Below are positions 32,701 through 43,461 of a DNA stretch of 64,000 nt, one piece after another. Under the pieces are notes generated by a model that did no database searches, was not told where the DNA came from, and worked only from the letters and a program-made list of their open reading frames with translations. Numbering within the stretch: position 1 is the stretch's first letter; each line of letters begins with the position of its first letter. This stretch comes from Gnetum montanum. Taxonomy: Eukaryota > Streptophyta > Gnetopsida > Gnetales > Gnetaceae. The stretch covers positions 942,771-1,006,770 of the forward strand of contig MNCI01013584.1 of the NCBI GenBank assembly GCA_015680685.1. The letters run 5' to 3'. The position numbers were made by a program, and so were the translations under genes.

Positions 32701-33295
32701 GAAATGAATTCTTAATGGCCTATGATAACTTAGATGGAAGCTGTCATATGACTATCATTGTTTATCCTAGATATTGGTCAGCCGTGAAAGGCAAAAATGA
32801 AGCCATGCGCAAAGTGATTGAACAACACCTAAAAATGGATCTCTTGGCTCAAAAGAACCAAGATTGGAAAGATTATAGTGCCAAGGTATATGAATGGGTG
32901 CAAGCACAAAAGAATCATAAGCATATGTACCAAATGGAACATGTTGGTTACCACCAAAAGTACAGAGATGAATCTATAGAACATCAAGGTTGTGAGTTAT
33001 TCCTTGATGCAATTGGTGCTACCTAGGCCTATAATAGAATTGCAAAACATTTATTTTTTAGTGAATTCCCAAAGAGGGAAATGGCCATGCCTTTTGAGGA
33101 TGCCATCTTTGCCACATTTTCTCTAGGAGCACCAACATGAATGGTTGTGGAGAAAGGGAAAATCTTGGCAAGCATTGATTTAGGGAAGGAAGATTGGGCT
33201 AATTTGACTGAGAAAGAAATCCTCTGGTTCTTGGAATCTAGCCTTGACAAAATACTACTAGAAATGGATGTGGGCCTATCTCAAGTTAGTTAGGT
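29742..33295 (+). pseudogene. T2 antisense gene (intron-containing, unknown product), exons 2-6
   Basis: Exon 2 (29,742-about 30,549) holds a 212-residue open stretch from 29,850 (VVWFQEGAQELLGFLLHHSS, SIMMWSHIFPKVVG, LGENRGILKF). Intron 2 ends CTATTGTAG at 30,638. Exon 3 includes MNLFLAVNPSIPIVEMIALV, the segment FEITNDLFLDLFDVPYDG and PIFWARTFPKILSQG. Intron 3 ends GATAG at 31,806. Exon 4 (31,807-32,094) is acidic and repeats the phrase EE(A/T)(P/L) before TLTPKGLLG and GTAGGAGC. Exon 5 starts at 32,227 after TTGCATAG. Exon 6 (from about 32,465) has a coiled-coil-like KQVQKLKKEKVSQAAEVEDL, then SAVKGKNEAMRKVIEQHLKM and KDYSAKVYEWVQAQKNHKH. The product would be about 1,000 residues. I do not recognise the family. 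Stops are mostly TAG. Confidence 0.75.
31519..31550 (-). other. C-rich tract in the antisense gene, a polypurine/G-run tract on the element's sense strand
   Basis: Thirty-two bases made only of C and T with five C runs of 4-6 separated by single T. On the minus strand this gives five G runs separated by A, which meets the usual pattern for a G-quadruplex and also resembles a central polypurine tract. It lies in exon 3 of the T2 antisense gene. I do not see it in T1, where the matching region (about 17,030-17,050) reads GTAAGGGTCCCCC only. Confidence 0.85.
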
Positions 33296-33639
33296 CTACT
33301 CTATTACAACTTATTTCATGATAACCTCATATGTTTTCTTGCTTACCCATCAGTTTATTGTTTTGTCCCTTGGTTTATGCAAGATCTGGACAAAGATGCA
33401 GGACTTAATGGAGTGGTAGATAAAGATAGAGGAGAGAAGTCGTAGCCTATACATTGATATTTTAAAAAAATTTTGAAATGTGACCCCATTTTTTGGAAAT
33501 ATTGCAACTCATAATATGGACATAACTTTGGACTAGGCATTACATTTACTGTTTAACAAAAAGAATGATGCTTTTTTTATTTCTTTTGCCTAGCATTTTT
33601 GTTGATGTAGTTGTAATTGAAGTTGAAGACCATTTCAGG
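33296..33639. other. Tail of the T2 antisense gene, no further exon assigned
   Basis: The region contains pyrimidine-rich sequence and a possible 3' splice site (CTTACCCATCAG near 33,350), as expected if a last short exon exists as in T1 (18,803-18,898). I cannot read a convincing coding frame. Confidence 0.4.
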
Positions 33640-33905
33640 CCACACTGTAGTTTAAGGCCATTTTTGGGCCATGAATAGTTTAAGGTCATTTGGGGCCATG
33701 TGATAGTTTAAGGTTGTTCTGGGCCATAGCTAGTTTAGGGCCATTTCAGGCCATAGTTGTAGTAGCAATTGCAATAGAAAGTGGGTTACCAATTTTAGGC
33801 CTTGATGGCCCATGTGATAGTTTAAGGTCATTCCAAGCTATGCAATAGTTTAATATCATTCCAAGCCATGTGATAGATTAAGGTCATTCTGAGCCATAGC
33901 TAGTT
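33640..33905 (+). repeat. Tandem array, unit AGTTTAAGGCCATTT...GGGCCATG (after T2 antisense gene)
   Basis: About eight units of 30-45 bp, each with (A/T)TAGTTTAAGG(C/T)CATT(C/T) followed by (T/A)GGGCCAT(G/A). Homologous in unit and place to 19,070-19,425 in T1. Confidence 0.88.
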
Positions 33906-34001
33906 TAGCTAACTCGAAAGGTAAACATAATGCGAAATCGAAACTATACAAACAAAAGCATTAAGGACAAAGGAAGTAAAGGAGTAAATTAAGGACATTC
34001 C

Positions 34002-34760
34002 CTAATCACGTAAATGTTTCCTAACCTGATGTGGGTTAGGCAAGGCATAGGGCTTGGAAGACTTAAGGTGATACTCTTCTAAGTTATCATCTACCACTGA
34101 AAAATGCAACTTTCCCCATGTAATTTCCTTGCACAAATCACTAGTTTTGCATGGTTCTCTTGCTGAACAATGTTGGTTTGTATTGCAAATAGGTGATGCA
34201 TCTTCAAAGACTTCTATCACCAACCCCTGCTTTGTATCTATATTGTTGATCGCTCAAGGGCCTACATCATCACCAAAGATCACCACCTCTCCACCTGCAT
34301 AAGGTAGGTGGATCTCTTGGTGTATCGATGAAGAGACAGCCCTTAATTGGACTAACCAAGATCATCCTAAAATTAAATTGAACCCAGGCATCTCTTCTAT
34401 CACAAAGAATTCTCCATTAGTGGAAAATTGATCCCCTACCATGAAATCAATATTGACAGTTCCTTTGATCATGATGTGTGCCTCGTTGAATGACTTCAAA
34501 CAAGAAGTTGTTGTAGGCCTAATTTGATCCACTAGACCTAGTTTGTCAATAACAAGGAATGGAATTATGTTGGTTATGACCCCATCATCAACATTCACCC
34601 TACAAATCCTATATTGACCTATACAAATTATTATAAACATATGGGCAGTGGTTACTTAACCCCTTTTGGGGTTAGCTTTAATAGCTTCATCATGAAAAGT
34701 TAAAGGAGTTGATCATGGCTCTTCATCCATAGGTGGTAGCATGACAGCATGGATGGCTCT
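34002..34760 (-). pseudogene. T2 protease (retropepsin) remnant
   Basis: Frame 34,640-34,362 reads CRVNVDDGVITNIIPFLVID (catalytic D-S/T-G as D-D-G), KLGLVDQIRPTTTSCLKSF, MIKGTVNIDFMVGDQFSTN, then IEEMPGFNLILG. The region 34,223-34,002 is the acidic tail (EEYHLKSSKP). Protease cleaves the Gag-Pol precursor in this class. The T1 homologue is at 19,640-20,350. A stop separates the two open frames. Downstream on this strand there is no RT for 5.8 kb, because the antisense gene intervenes. Confidence 0.85.
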
Positions 34761-37700
34761 TTCCTCTGCTAGCATATTTTCCTTAACAGGAATAGATACC
34801 AATATGCATATTAAAGCCTCATGATGCATCGCAGAAGTCATTATTAAATCATGAAAACTTAAGGTTTTATTTTTCTATTTTAAAGCCTATATAACTTATG
34901 TGAGTGCATCTAAGAAATGTTGTTCACTATCTAGGTTTTTGGTGGTTTTTGTTTCCTCTATACGTCCTAAAAGATAGATTTCTCAGGGGGGAGACAAGGC
35001 TCTTGGTTGAGCTATGGGCTTTTGAGCTTCAGGGGTTGGTTGTTGCACACATCTTTGTATGCAAGTGGCTTTTGGGGATAAGGCCATAGGAATTGTCGAC
35101 AAAGGGATGGGCTTAGGGGGGCCTAGTGTAGTGCATTCCCTAGTCATCTTATCTGCTAGGCATTAATCATGCCTCCTCAGGTGAGAAGGTTGTGATGCAG
35201 TTCCCACCACTGGACTCTAGAAAAATGGAAAGTATGTATGTTTTAGTAGCCTTATAACAAAGGGTTCCTAAGTTATTGCAGTAGCATGTTGGGGAGCCCT
35301 AACTATAAAGGATGTGACAGGTCTCTATGGCGATACCTTAATGACAAAAGGTGCCTGTGGCCTAGGTGAGACTAAAGCTTCAACACCTTAGGAAGGTACA
35401 TGAACCACAAATAGTTCATGTGTTGACTCTATGTTGTCATTAATGCTAATAGTGTTAATGGTATACCCTGCATTCCTAGCATTCAACAGGTCCTTATACA
35501 TGATCATAAATTAGTTCTCTGGCCAAATAGGGCTATTTTCATCAAGGAACAACTTACCCTAATCAATCATACATTGAATGTCATCTTTTAATGCTAAGAA
35601 GAAATTTTTGTTGTGGACACACAATTGGTGGTAGTTCCAAAATCGATCTAGCCTAAAATTTTTTGGTACTTGAGGCTCATTGGGAATAGCTACAAAGGAG
35701 GCTTGAAGAATCTCAGAGTATCTCTTGTGCCGCAAACAGGCATCTTCAGAAATTTTCTTATATTGAATGTGCCTAGCACTAAGTAATTGGTCTAGAATCT
35801 CTAATGACTTAATTGTTAGAGGGATGTATTTGAAGCAATCCTTACACTTCAAGTTCAGCCTTGGTGGAGTCTATGTTGTGGCTGTTGAGATCGTAGGTTG
35901 GTTGTTCCCCACATTACTAGAGCTCAATGTTTTGCTGGTGGTGGCCAAGGGTTTAGTTACCTATTTTTTTTGTTGTTTTTGGCTTCACCCACCACAACGG
36001 CCATGGTGGTTGTAGTGGCCTTCCTATTTTCTTTATCTTTCTTTGCATGTGCATTCTTGTAAGATATGTAAGCAGGGTCTCTGCTAGCCTTAGCTACATC
36101 TTGTATGCTTTTTGTCTAGGCAAAGGCCTGGCTAAGGGAGTTGGCAATAAATAGTATAAATTGTACTTAATGAAGTCATTTACATCACCCTTAAAAATGT
36201 CTAGTAGATGGGCTTTAGTAATCAGCTCATGGATCTCATTTAAGGCAGCACTCCAATGTTGTATGAATTTCTAGACAAGTTCTAACACTTCTTGTTTGAC
36301 ATTCATGAGCTGGTCTAAAGTGGCTTCTAACCTCAATTTGTACTTGATGCAAGTTACAAATTGACTCAGCAATTCTTCTAGAGTTGAAATAGAGGCGTGA
36401 GGAAGCACACAATACTAGTCTAAAGCTTTGCCAATCAAGGACATGGTGAAAACATGAAAAATTGCATGTGGCCATGATTGTAGTAATAAGGACTCAAATC
36501 AAAAAGTAACTAGGTGATTGTTTGAATCACCCTCTCCATTGTATTTTGTGAATTGGGAAATTTGTACCCTAGGAGGCAATGTGAGCAAAGGCATGATGGG
36601 GCTAATAGGGTCATCTTGATAAAAGTCCATTACATGGACTGTTTCAGAGCTGGCAGCTTTAAGCCACTTGACTTCATCAATGAGGGTTTGAATAAGCTAA
36701 AAGGATTGGTCTAGACCCAGAGGTGTTATGAAAGGTTTCATTAGTTGGACTGTCAATGGCATTGTTGGAGCAGCCATCATTGGTGGTGCTATTGGTGCAA
36801 CTACCATTCCCATTGGGAGTGCTGTCAAAGTAGCTCCCATCAATTGCACTATCTAAGCGTCCCATAACCCTGTGGTTGGTGCCACTAGAGCCACAACCAT
36901 TGGTGGTGTTGTGGGAATGGTTAGCTACCCTATTACCGAAGCAACCCATAGCCCTATTGTTGGTTGCACCATATGTGAAGCTTGATACATTAGGGGCTAC
37001 ATATACTATGGTATCTGAGATAACTAAATAGTAGGAAAGGACGTTGTTGCCCACCATGCAGTTGAGGTTGGAGCTACTAATGGCAATGGAATCAATGTAG
37101 AGGAGGTAATGGAAAGAGGGCTTATTTGCAATTGTGATGTAGGCATAGTATGTACATAGGGCAACATAGGCATCACAGACATTAGCTACGAAAATTGGAT
37201 GGACTGTGAAGGAATAATAAAGGGAAAGCTGAAGGTCCTACATGCTATTGTGTTGATAACATTTGATGGCTACCTACCACCAAGGAAGGTTTGAGCTATG
37301 GAAGCATCATAGCTATCGCAAAATAGGTGGAGGATTGTGATTGGTATGAAAATAATATAGAGGTGGACTATGAGGCTATGGCGTACAGTGGACCACCACC
37401 TTTAGAATGGAATTCAAACTTGTCTTGCCCATCATGGAGGGGCTCATCATAGTGAGATATCATGTCTCACTCTTTTGACCCACTCAATCGAATATGTTGG
37501 TTTGATATCCATTGAAACATTTCAGTGAGTGATATGATAGCATCAGGAGTAGGAAGGAACTCCCTTCTAGTCCAGTGAATGATTTCAAAATTATGCTTTT
37601 CTTCAAATTCCTGGCATTCCAATGATAGGCCTGCTTGGATTTTTCCACATAAGAAGTTGTATTACTCCTCATCATGTGCTTGACATTTAAACGATTGATG
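34761..37700 (-). pseudogene. T2 gag remnant
   Basis: On the minus strand an N-terminal segment lies at 37,675-37,484. A low-complexity Ala/Pro/Thr-Met segment follows at 37,060-36,720 (repeats of MVAPTTGLW type). The Gag core runs at about 36,560-36,100, with FTKYNGEGDSNNHLVTF, then SLIGKALDWY-like text with one stop, LEELLSQFVTCIKYKLRLEA, VKQEVLELVxKFIQHWSAALN and IHELITKAHLLDIFKGDVND. A C-terminal part is open in 35,852-35,559. Gag forms the particle that packages the element RNA. Homologous to T1 gag at 40,379-42,900. Broken by about a dozen stops. Confidence 0.8.
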
Positions 37701-38324
37701 TTGTAGTCAAAGGGACTATCATTTTCATTGCGCTAGACTAAGTGGTAATTCAAGATTTGTCACATGTTGTAAGGGATGAGCTATCTCCAAGCTCAAGGTG
37801 GTAGCTGAGGTGCTAGGTGGGTTCATTTTTACTATGTCAAGAAGGATGTAAGAAGAAAAGAAACTTATGAGAAATGATGAAATATAGTAAATTTTGAGCT
37901 ACAATGCTTCAATAGGTAAGTTGCATCAAAAATAGGCCAAAAACAGCAAAGTTTGAAAATGCTGAAAAAATAGTAATTTGTGTTGTTATGCTCATTATGC
38001 TAGGTGGGACTGTCATGCTGACAGGGTTGTCATGCTACCCATGTCATGCTACATGGAACATAAAGCTTGATGCAGTACATGGTTTTGGGCTTTCTGTCCT
38101 ACAGGGTTCTAGGGGAACCATCAACTGGGACTAATCTGCACCAACTGAAATGTAAACAACTCCTGCACTAGCCTATGATCTAGCTACTACCGTAGTAGGT
38201 CCATAGGGGTGTTACATTTATGCTACCCTATTACTAGTGGAGGAGGTACAAAATGCACATGGGACTACCCATGGAACATAGAAGGAACACAGAGATTCAG
38301 ACCCTCCTTCTACCACCAAAAAAC
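37701..38324 (-). other. T2 leader with primer-binding region
   Basis: Just inside the 5' LTR the minus strand reads GTTTTTTGGTGGTAGAAGG AGGG (38,302-38,324). T1 has ATTTTTTGGTGCTAGAAAA AGGG at the same point (43,439-43,461). The TGGTG(G/C)TAGAA(G/A)(G/A)AGGG match between diverged copies marks the likely primer site, starting TGG as usual; the primer tRNA is not assigned. The rest of the leader is non-coding. Confidence 0.6.
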
Positions 38325-40378
38325 TATAGTTTTTGAAAACGTCAGGGCTAGAACACCAAGAGGTCATTAGATAGACAGCCTAACCCTAAGTCCATGGGAG
38401 GGCCATGCTGGAGAATATGGAAATGGTGCACCTTGAATGGTTTGGTTGATCAAACAGGGACTTATGTGGTGTCTAATAACCATTTGCGAATGGTGTTTCT
38501 AGAGCGTCACATGCGGGACTTGGAACATGCAAAGAGCATAACATGTATAACAATGAGAGTGCATCAACGTGAGTGTCTTAATGCACATTGGTAATAGAAA
38601 TAAACAAATATGCCAACAATTTGAAATATATGCTATAAGAAAAATGCAATGAGTTTAGGTGAGAAAATGAACCACCCCAAGATTCAGGGAGTGTGCCTTT
38701 TGATTAAATGATGTGTACAACTAGTATGTAGTGTCAGACATGCACAATGGGGTAGTGGGGTAGTATGGTCATAGTCCCTGGGATGTTGCAAACATGGTAT
38801 TCATAGATTCAAGGGAGTCAAAGCTTGCTATACTGACAATTATCATGCTATGCAAGGTAAGGTGTAGGTGTCATGCTCAAGTGTGGGAGTAAAGCAGGTG
38901 CTGAGGAGTACTCTAATGCTAAAATTTGCTACTCATCAATGTTTTGTTTGCCAATCTTCTGCCAAAGCAAACCATTAGAATGCTAATTACTAGGGTATTT
39001 ATAGAGCCAGGGTTGTCAAGAGACGTGGGTTGGATGCCATGTGTCTTGGGTCCCGCATAGCATGGATGTGAATGCGTCACACTAGCATGCTATGCTCAAA
39101 GTATCAAGCTCAATGGTGTTACGCTATACAGGACAAGACCAAGGATTAAAAATCTACTAAACTATGACCATATTGTCCAAATCACATGTGCCAAATTCTA
39201 AAGAACTGACATGTACCTATAAGATGCCCAAAACAAATGCAACTTGGAGCCTACGCTATAGGACTATGTCTTCCCTCCTCCTCCAAGTAGGAACAAGTGT
39301 AGGGACAATTTTGGGGATCAACGGGGGATGCAAAAACAAAGAAAAATACTGATTTTGGCCACCTAAGAGATGTTAGAGCTGAAATGAAGGTTGATGCTAA
39401 GTTCTAGGAGCTTTTGGAAGCATTTGGAGGTATTTTCCAAGTGTTACGCTGTCTACACTGTCCGAGGTGATGAAGCGTAGTGTAAACACTTAGAAAAATT
39501 TTGCAGTTCTAGCCTGCTATGTTGTCTATGCTGCACAGTGTAGCAAAGCATAGCACCTATTTTCCCATTAATTTTTTCAAAATTGAAAATGTCACTCTAG
39601 GATGTGGCAAGACAGGCAACTTTAGTAATCAAAAAGTGCATCTTCCATGTCAAAATGGCTTAATACCTCCTCATTCTATACATAGATAATTTTTTATTCT
39701 AGAACCTCTACTATGCTGCATAGTGTAGCAAAGCGTGACATCAATTTTTGGCTGAATTTTGACAAAAATTGCAATGTTTTCCATGGGACCCTGATCACAC
39801 TCCAAGGATGAAGCAGGAGAAGCAACCCTAGAAGTTGAAAAATTGCCAAACGCACCTTCCATGTCTGATTCAACACTTACAAAAATTTGAGTCTCAAAAC
39901 CTGTGCTACACTCTACTATGCTATGTAGTGTAGCAAAGCGTAACAAGCCTAAAAGATAGAAACATTCCCAAAATATTTCATCCATCCTGAGCATCTTTGA
40001 CAACTCCTAGCTTGGCACCTAGGTGAACTGGTAACCAGGACATGTGTCAAGCTGGGCAAGCTGGAAAGCATAACAAGATTGACAACCTAGAAGATAGAAA
40101 ATTTTCCAAACTAGTGAGTCCATCCTCAATGCCCCCTTTTGACTGCTTCTAGCTTAAGATTTATGCAAACTAGCCTTGTGAATGGGTGCTACACTAATTG
40201 TGATGGGGAGTGTACTAGGTAGACTTAGGAAAAATCTTGCAAATGTTAGGACTTGTAGGGTGCTACACTGTCTATGCTACATAGTGTAACATCAGACTTA
40301 GAAAACATTTTGTCCAAGTTTTGACACTTAGACAAATTTTATGTTGAGTCAAAAGAGCCCAAAATTAGTGGTGTTTCA
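38325..40378 (-). repeat. T2 5' LTR with TATA box
   Basis: Runs from TATAGTTTTTG (first G of TG mutated to A) to GTGGTGTTTCA. On the minus strand the TATA box CTATAAATAC lies at 38,995-39,004. Other landmarks shared with the 3' LTR: CATTTGCGAATGGTGTTT at 38,482, GAGACGTGGGTTGGATG at 39,021. Its length (2,054 bp) equals that of the partner within about 20 bp. Confidence 0.87.
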
Positions 40379-42900
40379 CTCCTAGGTTTCAATGTAGATG
40401 TTCTGCTAGCATTTCCCATGAAATGATCCTTTGGACATGTAAGGGCTGATGTGTGGCCCACCACTAGACTCCAGGTAGGTGAGGAGTCTACATGTTGCAG
40501 CACCTTGACAATGAAGGATGACTAGGTTGTTGTTGTTGCAACATGCTATGGGACCTTGACCACAAAAGGTGTTGTAGATGCCTGAGGTGGTGCTTTGATA
40601 ACAAAAGGGATCCTCAAGATGGTGGATGTCAAGTTGGCTCCAACATTTCTAGAGGGCACAAGAACCACGAATGGCTCCTATGCTAGTTCTAAGTGGTCAT
40701 CAATGCTGATAGCATTGATGATATACCCTACACCACCTACATTCAAAGGGTCCTTGTAGACCCTCATTGATTTATTTTGGGGGAAAACTGGGTTGGTGGC
40801 ATCAAGAACCAACTCACCTTAATTAATCATGTACTGGATGTCATCTTGTAGAGCCATGTAGAAGTCTATGTTGTGTCCAAGCAATTGATGATAGTGGCAA
40901 AACCAGTCTAGCTTGAAATGTTTAGAGACCAAAGGCTCATTTAGTGCTATAACCAAGGGATTCTTGAGGAGCTTGTAGTATTTGTCATGTCACTTGCAAG
41001 CATCCTCAGACATCTTCTTGTACTAGATTCTTCCAACCTTAAGGAATTGATCTAGGAGTTTCGATAGCTTAAGTGGCAATAGTGTGTACTTTGAGTGGTC
41101 CTTGTGCTCGATGTTTGGCCTTGGGGCAACTTGCCCAATGATGCCTAATGTTGTGAGTTGGCTGCTTGCTGCAATGCTAGGGTTAGAAACCTTGTTTTTG
41201 GCCAAGGCCTTGGGTGGCTTGGTTGTTGGTTTGGTGTTGGTTGTCTTAGTCTCATTAGCAACTATTCCCACAATTGTGGTTGCCTGTTTACCTTTGTCCT
41301 TGTCTTTTTTGGCATGCAAATTCTTATAGGCCATGTAGGCTGGATCCTTGCTAGTCTTTTCCGCATCTTGAATGCTCTTGGTTTGAGCAAATTCTTGGCT
41401 TAAGTATTGTAGGACTAAATAGTACAACTTTGACATAATAAAGTTGTTCACTACACCATTGAAAATTATTAGCATGTGTGTTTCTGTGATGGGCTCATGG
41501 ATTTTATTCCATGATGTGTTCCAGTGTTGTATGAATTTTTGCACAAGCTCTAAGTGGCCCTGCTTAATTTGCATTTTCTGGTCTAGGGTCATCTTGGGCT
41601 TCAAGTTATACTTGAAGCATGTGATGAATTAGCTAAGCAAACCCTCCAAAGAGGAAATAGAGGCCCTAAGAAGTATGCAATACCAATCCAGTGCCTTGTC
41701 AATCAAGGACATAGTGAACACATGTATGATGGCATGTGATCATTCTGTAGTAGCAAGAATTTAGACTAAAAGGTCATCAAGTGAGCATTTGGCTCTCCTT
41801 CACCATTGTATTTGGTGAATTGGGGAAGTTGGACCCTAATAGGTAGTGTTAGTGATGGAACCATAGGACTGATTAGGTCATCCTGATAGAAATCCATCAC
41901 ATGTACCATTTTTAGGATGTGGCCTTAAGTTGCTTAACCTCCTCTATCAAATTTTTGATGAGCTAGAATGCATAATCTAGGCTTAGGGAGGTTGCAACAA
42001 GCTACATTGGTAGTGCTACCCTTTTTGTCATTTGGGTGGCCCACAACCTAGCTGTAGGTTATGAGACCATGCATGATGCTTATTATGTGAACTGTGCCAC
42101 AAGCACAATAGCTGGGCCCCACCACACATTTGTGGATTTGGCCATTGTGAAGGGGGTTGATATGATAGGCAAGATGTACAATGTCTAAGTTGCTTACAAC
42201 AGAGGAATGTGCACAATGTGTATGTAAGGTTATGTTGGCATGACGATTACTAGCAAGGAGGATTGAGCAAGTTGCGAAGGTATGGTAAAGGGCAAGCTAA
42301 CAAGATGTACTACATCCTAGTGTGTGTGGTGCATATGATGGGTTACCACCACTGGTGTAGATCTAAAAGGTAACACAACATTTATAACTATCTCTAAAAA
42401 GACAAGTGGACAAGACTATGGAGGAACAAAAGTAAAGGTTTTCTATTTGAAAGAGGTGTAGAATGAGTTCTCATGCTTTGAACAAGCTTCAAACTCATCC
42501 TACTCTTCCTATAGGGGCTCCTCATAGTCTATCCCTACCTCATGCTCATTGGCTCGGATGAGTTGGGTGAGCACCCACTGATAAGGCTTGGTGAGTGGAA
42601 TGAAATCCATAGTGGGCGGGGGGGAGTATTCCCTTCTATTTTAATGTATGAGCTTATAACTTCATTTGGCCTCCATTTATTGGTAGTCTACAAATAGACC
42701 TACCTGAAGCCTCACATAAATGAAGTTATACTACTCATCATTCAGTGCTATGTACTTAGGAGGTAGGATGTGCAACCTAAGAGATTGCCTTTGTCCTACC
42801 ATGACAGGACTACCAGGATGGTCAATCTGGATTTCTTGTTGAATAGACTAGCCAACAACTATGCTTAAAGTGAAGGTCAAAGGTTGTTTAGGGTTCATGA
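40379..42900 (-). pseudogene. T1 gag remnant (upstream part, cut by T2)
   Basis: Frame 41,604-41,023 encodes the second half of the Gag core (KMQIKQGHLELVQKFIQHWN, IHEPITETHMLIIFNGVVNN, LVLQYLSQEFAQTKSIQDAE), then a Lys-rich linker (KKDKDKGKQAT) and an Ala/Thr-rich stretch. Upstream, 42,220-41,900 is a low-complexity region and 42,900-42,500 the N-terminal part. The start (minus-strand ATG near 42,898, as GTTCATGATGTG on the plus strand) agrees with T2 gag beginning near 37,827. The downstream side stops at the T2 boundary and resumes at 20,865. Confidence 0.8.
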
Positions 42901-42939
42901 TGTGAAGGAAATATGCAAAAGGCTGCTAGTTGCAAAAGA

Positions 42940-43461
42940 CAAGAAAATGGCTAATTTTGCTAACTAGAAAAAATGGCCAAGTATGAAAATAGCAAAAAAA
43001 TGGTTAAGTATGAGAACTACAAGAAAACGACTAAGTGTGAAATGTGTAGAAAAATGGCTAGGTGTAAAAAATATAAAAAATGGCTAACTATAGATGCTGC
43101 TGTAAATGGAAAACTCTAGGACTATGCTCACTACACTAAGAGCCAACTACACTCTCTATGTTGAGAGCTAGCTATGCTCTTCCAAGCATTCCCAAAATTT
43201 GACTAAGTGTAAGATGTATGCTCTAGGGGTTGTCGAAAGGGGTTCCAAGGTAGCTGAAAATGGGGTCCAGTCTACACTATCCAATTTTTAGAAAACTCCT
43301 ATGCTAGGATTAGATCTAGCTACTATTGTGGTAGGTCCACAGGGATGTTGGGTCTACACTAGCCCAAAGCTAGCAATGATGGTGGAGAGAGCACACAAGA
43401 TAACAACTAGTGAAGATCGTAGAAGAAAATGGCACTGGCCCTTTTTCTAGCACCAAAAAAT
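42940..43461 (-). other. T1 leader with AAAATGGCTAAGT repeat and primer-binding region
   Basis: At 42,950-43,095 a unit of about 28 bp, (A)AAAATGG(C/T)(T/C)AAGT(A/G)TGA, is repeated five times. The primer-binding region (43,439-43,461) is described with T2. A stretch with GACTATGCTC and CTATGCTCTTCC motifs at 43,120-43,180 again resembles the LTR. No gene is seen. Confidence 0.65.

Larger units (their letters stand above)
20866..40378 (-). mobile_element. T2: second Tat-lineage element of the same family, nested in T1 gag-pro
   Basis: The LTRs are about 20,866-22,903 (3') and 38,325-40,378 (5') and are alike along their whole length. Element order on the minus strand is 5' LTR, primer site, gag, protease (34,750-34,002), AGTTTAAGG array, antisense gene (33,295-28,541), RT, RNase H, second RNase H, integrase, array, 3' untranslated region with PPT, 3' LTR. 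The total is about 19.5 kb, with no further insertion. It interrupts T1 between 20,865 and 40,379. The outer right end is clear (TTTCA at 40,378). The left end is blurred, about 20 bp of LTR appears lost, and I see no clean target duplication. T2 differs clearly from T1 in LTR sequence, so they belong to one family but different subfamilies. Confidence 0.88.

Noticed and set aside
36677-37057. 126-residue Asn/Thr/Ser-rich open frame on the minus strand
   Set aside because: It is a shifted reading of the low-complexity Ala/Pro/Thr part of T2 gag; the frame that joins the Gag core is a different one.
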